Below, piece by piece: positions 58,296 to 64,000 of a stretch of 64,000 nt of DNA. Within the stretch, counting starts at the first letter, position 1. Every line of letters starts with the position of its first letter. Made by a program: the position numbers and the translations under genes. The DNA is from Vanilla planifolia (Eukaryota; Streptophyta; Magnoliopsida; Asparagales; Orchidaceae), in NCBI GenBank assembly GCA_023846275.1, contig JAIUJO010000166.1, positions 20,001 to 84,000 on the forward strand, in the 5' to 3' direction. A model generated the notes under the pieces. It was given only the letters and a program-made list of their open reading frames with translations, had not been told where the DNA came from and made no database searches.

Positions 58296-59900
58296 ATGGC
58301 AGCAACACTAGATGCATCTAAGTCAAAGGAAGTTTGTTGTGAAGTGAATTCATCTGAGGGTGAATCCTCGTGGATGTGCATTGCATTAGCTACGAATTTG
58401 AACACTGTAATTGAGACAAGACAGATGGTGAAAGAGTTGAACACACTAGATAATGAACTAAATCAAAAAGATCTTACAAATTTATCTACTATATTGAAGG
58501 AGAATTTTATACAATGCAATTAATACTGAAGTAGTTGTTTTAAGAAAGTGCACTCAAAGTGTTTGTGAAAATGTTGAAGTGCTCATGAGGGAAAAGTCTT
58601 TTAATAATAACTAGTTAGCATGTAATCCAACTAAGGCGAGTTTTAAGGATTCTATTGTAGAATATAGAGTGAAATATGGAAACAACATCTCTATTGGAGT
58701 TTTGTTTTGTAATTACATCAAGAAACTGATAAAGGTAGATGTCAAGGTGATAGCAGTAAGTGTGACCTCCATTATAAATGATGAAATTAACCTTTCTAAT
58801 GATTCTTGTGATCCACAAGCTCATTAGCATTGGTATTATCATGTTGGTTTGTTGTAGGCAGACATTTATACTATTGATGAGGGCTTTTAAGTGGATTTTG
58901 GATTTTGGACTTATTAGTTGGATATTTTTGCTTGCACTCTAAGTTAGCTACTAATAGAGACTGAGCATGATTGCGAGGTCCCTATTAGGTTGTTGCCGTT
59001 GAATTATGATTCGATATATGGACACCAAAATTTAGGCTAAGTACTCCACAATTATGTGATCCCTAGCATGGATTAGTTTTTAGTCACTCCCATTTGTACA
59101 TTGGGATAGAATGTTTTGTGTACTGCCAAGGCTTTGTAAAAGCCTATTTACTTTCATGGTTGGATGACTAACATAAAAAGGTCATACTTTGCCATAATAT
59201 GTGTAAGAATTGACCTTTCTAAGACGTTTAGAGTGGACATATGGTTGAATAGACCATTGGGTCGATCCTTCAGGAGGTTTGGGTATGAGAGACTTCTTTT
59301 TGTCTGAATCACTTGTGGCAAAGTGGCACATGCATTTGGATATGTACATCTAGTGAGTTGATCCATAGCATTATTACAACAAAGTGCCCATGTTCTATGA
59401 GGTAGAACCTGGTAAGGATAAGAATAGGGGGACCAATGTGATGCAAGTGGTGATAAAAAGTTGATGATGAATAGAGACAAAGCTTGGGACCTTGGGTGGT
59501 TATGTAAACTAAGAGATGAAAGTGTTTATAGTAAAGTGATAGAGGAGGAATGTAAATGGAAAAGAAACGAGAAACTAAAAATTTAGTAAGTAATGCAAGA
59601 TGGAAGATATGATGTAGGCTCTCATAGGGGTACCAAAATAGAAATAGTAAGGGAAAAATGAAATAAATACAAAAAAGCATTACATATAGAGTAGAAAGAA
59701 TGTGGTTGATAAGTTTGGTGACTTATCATAGATTAAGGTGTAGATTTTGACAAAGTAGGAAAAAATCATGGATATCTCCAGTTCATCCACTGTTATGTCA
59801 CCACCTCAAGCTCGAGAAAGGGCTAATGCCCCATAGAATGGATTTAAGATGATAATGAATATGACAATGAATAAAGAGAGGGGATTCTCTCTTGATTGTT
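58296..59900 (+). pseudogene. LINE ORF1 relic with likely start (unit E)
   Basis: An ATG at 58296 opens a 75-codon frame starting MAATLDASKSKEVCCEV. Units A (18590) and D (48870) have matching sequence here but lack this frame, so this is the best guess at the ORF1 start. The DUF4283-like region lies at 58720-59290. The knuckle near 59303-59345 is reduced to CGKVAHAFGYV. LGPWVVM at about 59487 is the GPWMxV motif. Stops break the rest. Confidence 0.72.
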
Positions 59901-60129
59901 TGAAATTTAAAGCACAAAAAGTGGTGGTATTATAGAGAAAAGTTGAATTTGGGCAGCACCATTTTCTTTTTGGGACCTTCTAAGGAATTATAGATGTTGT
60001 GGTGTTATTGGTTGCATTTGCTAACTATACTCAATGTTATTCAAGCCTTTCATGTTTTCATTAAGGCAAGGTATTTTTGCTAAGGTGGACAAGACGAGTG
60101 AAGGATTTCTATTATTGCACACTTTAATT

Positions 60130-60975
60130 TTGTTGTAGATATCATGAAGCATAATCAGCATAAAAACTGGAGGTTCCCAATTGCTGACTTGGTAATCATC
60201 TTGTTAGTTAAGCTTCTAGCTTGACTCAAGCATGGATTTAGCTGAGGTAGAAAGACAAAACATTATGTTTGGTAAGGATATAGAGATTAATAGGGTTACA
60301 AACTTTTCAAGTGTTTATAGTAAAAGAAAGACTCAAATGGGCAACAAAGAGGATGTGCAATTTTTGGAGATGTGTTCTACATAGAATTTGTGGAGAAATT
60401 CTAAGTAGAAGAAGCTGTAGATAATTAGCAACTAGAAGATTTTCTATGCATTAAAGAAGTTGTGCATATCTATTTAGTATAATAGAGGAAAAGTGGGAGT
60501 AATGGTGCATTATTTGTGAGAAACAACTTAATTTGATGACCATGTGATTGTTGGAATAGAATTCTTTCATAGTCGAGAGTTTCCTCAGTTGCCTAGAATT
60601 GATACTTTAATTCTAAGTTATAGAAAGACATCCATAGGAGAAGGACCTGAAAAGGATGCTAGCTACATTTTCTTAAATGCAAAGTACAATAAGGTGCTTC
60701 AACTGTCTTTCTTTAACTATAACAATAGAATTTTGATTTCTTGTATTACTGCTAATCACCTGGAGTTCAGTTGGTATGACAATTGTAGGATTTTTGTTAC
60801 TTGTATGGAGATCATCTTGTTGGATATGATCCAACCTAGGTTGAAGCTTTGTTTTAGCTATGAAATAGGAGAAGGCAACACGAAGTTTTGTCAGGATGTG
60901 GTCATTAATAAAAATTCAAATTACTCAAGTGTTTATAATGACACAAAAATGGAAAGAGAGAGGATGTACAACTAG
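60130..60975 (+). repeat. Duplicated spacer module with a 143-codon open frame (unit E)
   Basis: Two direct copies about 605 bases apart (near 60150 and 60755). The second lies in an open frame at 60544-60975, the longest on the LINE strand, containing LEFSWYDNCRIFVTCMEIIL and later YEIGEGNTKFCQDVVINKN. The same residues are recognisable, with stops, in unit A (21270-21500). No known family is recognised. Confidence 0.62.
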
Positions 60976-61439
60976 TGGAGACATATGCAATGCTGAATTC
61001 TTATAGATTTCATAAGAAGTGAAAGTTATAGAGTTTTTGTTAATAAAAGATTAACTATGCAGCAAATAAGCCTTTGTAGATCAAATTACTATAGTTGAGG
61101 AAAATTAGGAGTAACGGTGTGCTATTTTTGAGAAGAAATTTTATTGGATGGTTCAAAAAATACTTAGATATAACTCAAACATGGGTGAGATATTTTTTAA
61201 TTACCAAGAATTGTTATGTTCTTTTTATGGTAGAGGAGGATGCCTGTAGGAGGACGACGTCAAATGGGATTTGGAATATTTGCTCAATTGCAAATTGTAA
61301 GTAGATGTTTCACTATTAATTTATTTGTGTCCCAAATGCTATTGTGAAAGTGTGATGGCCCAAAACATAGATCTTGCATGGTTGGGCATGTTGTAGAGGT
61401 GTACAATTTGCTTATTTGTAAGTTTTGCTAACAATATAT

Positions 61440-62120
61440 GATTATATTTGCAGTACAAAACATTCGATGGATTAGAGTGACAAAATCGTGTAGCTACTTA
61501 TTGTGCTTGGTAAGGGAAAATAGAGTATTAGTTGTTCCCTCATTGGAAACTCAGTTGGAGAACTTTAATAGGCATGAGGTAGACAAGCTTTTCTTCTTTG
61601 TCTAACATTTCATTAGATTGTTAGGGGATATTGATGCTTTATAGGAGCATTTAGTGGAGCTTAAGATTGTGTTGTCATCCTCATAAGTGGTTACTATATA
61701 GGTGGAATTTTGCAGGAACAACCCTTAATTGTGTTTTTGTGGTGTACGCATAAAAATATTAAATGATCTATTAGGAAGCAGGAAACCAAATCAGAGAATC
61801 TACAAAGTTTGGTAGTTTATTGATTGTTGTAAGAGATCTTGATGTACTACCATCACAGAATAAGAAGAAAAGAGGAGAAATTTAGTATTCATTAAGCTCA
61901 ATATGAATTCTTCAATTTCATACACGATTTAGATTTAATAGACTTGGTATTTATTAGGAATAAGTTCACTTGGTGTAATAATAGGGAGGGTAGCACATAT
62001 TTATTTGAAAGAATTGATAGAGCTTTACTAAAAATTCATGGTATACAAACATTCTCAAATAAAATAATGAGACATCTTCCACATATAAGCTCAGACCACT
62101 ACCCTTTGAAAATTTAATTA
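61440..62120 (+). pseudogene. LINE endonuclease relic (unit E)
   Basis: APE-type endonuclease. Near 61460 it reads about IRWIRVTKSCSYLLCLVRENRVLVVPSLETQ, cut here to short pieces: RVTKS for RxAKS, and SLETQ for LLETK. At 61818-61850 LLIVVRDLDVL corresponds to GDFNxLL (Asn changed to Asp). FTWCNNREG lies near 61966, and SDHYPL near 62094-62110 is intact, keeping the catalytic Asp-His pair. Confidence 0.84.
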
Positions 62121-62439
62121 AGGTAGCTATCTTGCATAAAACGAAAAGGAAAATCCGATTTGAAAAACTTTAGTTATCATTTCCACATTCAACTAATATT
62201 GTGCAAGTAGATGGGAATAAAACTATTAGGAGCAACTCTATGGATAATCTATCTACTAAATTTAATAGAGCATTATTTATTTCAAAGAAATGGAGTGTAG
62301 TAGAAGTTGGCAATTTTTTTAATATGCCTTGGTAGGTTAAGGAGTTTTAAGAGCTTTAACTTAATTAATTTGAGATGGGATTCACTAAGTCTTTACATGA
62401 TCTTTTGGCATAATGTATGACCTCCTATAAGAACACTAT

Positions 62440-64000
62440 GGCTTTAGAAGAACCATGGTAGCGATAGCAAGCCAAGCTTCATTAGGCCAACCTTGAGGAT
62501 CAGAACATGCATTTCATTTTGGCAGTGGCCACTTCTAAATACAAAAGAAATTATATACATCATCTTTAAAATTATAATAAGGAATTGGTCACTTCCCTAA
62601 TTAACATTAAAGATATATTCATGAAATGTTTTCATAGGATGTGGTTTAGTTTTAGCCAATTTAATCCTCCCTCATCATTCAACCTTTGAGAACTATTAAT
62701 GGTGAGAAAGTGAAAGGTTTAGTAGCTTTAATAAGTGAAGATGAGATTAGGAATGTCGTTATGTCTTTCAAAACAAAGCCTCTATTGTGGATGACATCAT
62801 TGTAGAGTTTGTGCATGGATATTGGAATATTACCTAGGTAGATATTATCACAACTATGAAACAATTCTTTATAGATAGCTATAAGCATAATAGGTGGAAG
62901 AAAGATTGATAATTTGAATTCTTAAAGTGCTAGGTACTTCAAATCCTAAATAGTTTAGACCTATCAAGCTTTGCAATGTGATACACAAAGTTTTTATAAA
63001 TATATTAGTGGGTAGATTGAAGATGGTGCTTTATGATTTTATTCCAAGGGAGTAAGTAGCTTTTGTGCTTGATTGTGCTATATCTATTAATATTTTTTTT
63101 GGCATAGAAGATGGCTACTCATATGAACTCGTCTACTCCTAAAGATGGGTTCATGATACTTAAGCTATTTATGGACTAGACTTATGACAAAGTCAATAAG
63201 AAATTTATGCACCATATGCTAAAGCATTTATGGTTCTTCAATATTTTGTGTCATTGGGTCAGGACTTGTATCAGTACAATCTAAATTGGGGTTATGTTTA
63301 GTGGGATCTACCTTCTATGGATTAAAATATTCATGGGTCTTAAAAAAGGGTGTTCAATATCACTATACCTTTTATGATTGGGACTTGCCTTATTAAGAAA
63401 AAGAACTAGGTGAAGCAAGCCACCTTGATTAAGATCAAGATTGGCCCTTCCTCTCCAACATTTTCTAAACCTTGTATATGCTAGTGACATTTTGATCCAT
63501 GCACCAACAACCTATGTTGCATCATAAAACACTATGGACATTTTGAAGTAGCATGTGCAACACTTCTTCTCAGATAATAAATTTTATAAAATCAAGAGTA
63601 TTGTTCTATAAGTGATAGATTGTAGACATAGAATAATAGCAAGAAAGTTTTTTATTGGTGTAGCTATTCAATAAAATATTTAGCTATACTTATTACAATA
63701 ACTAAATTTTAGAAAAAAGACTTTCAATTTGTTATTGATAGTGTAGAAAGTTATGTGTCAAGAAGATGGTTCCTTTCTCTATCGATGGTCAATCACATTG
63801 TTATGATTAACTCAATGCTTATTTCTATTCCTATGTATTACTTAGCCCACGTTTTATTTCTAAACAACATTTTTAATGATGATGTGATGGTACTTGTGGA
63901 GTGGTTTAACTATTAGGAGCACTATACATTATGCATCCAAGAAATTGGTTAATGCTTTGAAGAGATGTGGAGGCCTTGGAGTTTGAAGTTTGTTGACTTG
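62440..64000 (+). pseudogene. LINE reverse transcriptase relic (unit E)
   Basis: RT remnant. KPLLWMTSLxSLCMDI near 62778 is a frameshifted KSPGxDGI..EFVHGY. QFRPIKLCNVIHKV lies near 62950-62990 (FRPISLxNVxYK). The catalytic box near 63472-63490 reads about YASDILIH: the first Asp is lost and the second kept. Thumb remnants include SMVNHIVMINSMLIS near 63783-63828. The window ends inside the element. Confidence 0.84.

Larger units (their letters stand above)
57971..64000 (+). mobile_element. LINE unit E, cut by window end, L1-type
   Basis: LINE running off the right edge. 5' region from 57971 (GTAGATAGAATCATTAGAAG near 57994, matching GTGGATGGAATCAATAGAAA at 18299 of unit A), ORF1, duplicated module, endonuclease and RT; the window ends in the RT thumb. 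Zinc-finger-like segment, RNase H and tail would be expected beyond. Confidence 0.87.

Noticed and set aside
59154..59680. Two overlapping open frames of 108 and 123 codons on the minus strand
   Set aside because: Antisense to LINE ORF1 knuckle and tail of unit E. They overlap in different frames and have no motif.
1..64000. LTR retrotransposons, DNA transposons or integrated viral sequence
   Set aside because: No long terminal repeats, integrase, gag-pol aspartic protease, transposase or coat-protein motif seen; all RT sequence is of the LINE kind with an upstream endonuclease.
1..64000. tRNA genes, 5S rRNA genes, CRISPR arrays, bacterial-type operons or ribosome binding sites
   Set aside because: None seen on either strand. 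The repeats are LINE or rDNA spacer in kind, and the sequence is eukaryotic.
1..64000. Fungal RIP as the cause of the C to T pattern
   Set aside because: The rRNA relics follow land-plant sequence and the LINE has plant ORF1 and RNase H features; methylation-driven decay in a plant explains the pattern.

Overview
This window holds no intact gene. It is AT-rich, heavily decayed plant nuclear DNA built from two kinds of sequence: degenerate ribosomal DNA read on the minus strand, and degenerate L1-type LINE retrotransposons read on the plus strand. The plant call rests on the 18S, 5.8S and 26S relics, which follow land-plant rRNA through hundreds of bases, and on the LINE layout (DUF4283 plus CCHC knuckle in ORF1; endonuclease, RT, zf-RVT and RNase H in ORF2). 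ITS1 and ITS2 are each about 220 to 240 bases, as in angiosperms or ferns and unlike the long ITS1 of most gymnosperms. Former CG sites in the rRNA now read mostly TG or CA, as expected of long-methylated, silent repeats. A large, slowly turning-over plant genome fits; I cannot name the species.

Layout from left to right: LINE units Y and Z (1-8624); 18S 5' segment (8625-9580); ETS/IGS with about 300-base subrepeats (9581-13949); 26S (13950-16982); ITS2, 5.8S, ITS1 (16983-17610); 18S 3' segment (17611-18288); LINE units A, B and C (18289-37807); second 18S 5' segment (37808-38914); second IGS (38915-43814); second 26S (43815-47060); ITS2, 5.8S, ITS1 (47061-47674); second 18S 3' segment (47675-48363); LINE units D, D' and E, running off the end (48364-64000). 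The rDNA order is exactly that of a transcription unit on the minus strand, and the two copies are 29 to 30 kb apart.

The main result is that both rDNA copies have the 18S cut at the same place, near nucleotide 1100 of the rRNA, and the gap is filled with head-to-tail LINEs (19.5 kb where complete). Between LINE units lie short stretches resembling the same 18S site. I infer an 18S-targeting plant LINE that also inserted beside earlier copies, after which the interrupted rDNA unit was amplified in tandem and then decayed. The LINE lies antisense to the rRNA.

The LINE units fall into two apparent subtypes, and several carry large deletions or internal duplications. All reading frames are broken. 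Most open frames of 60 to 180 codons are chance or partial remnants; a few are surviving pieces of LINE domains.
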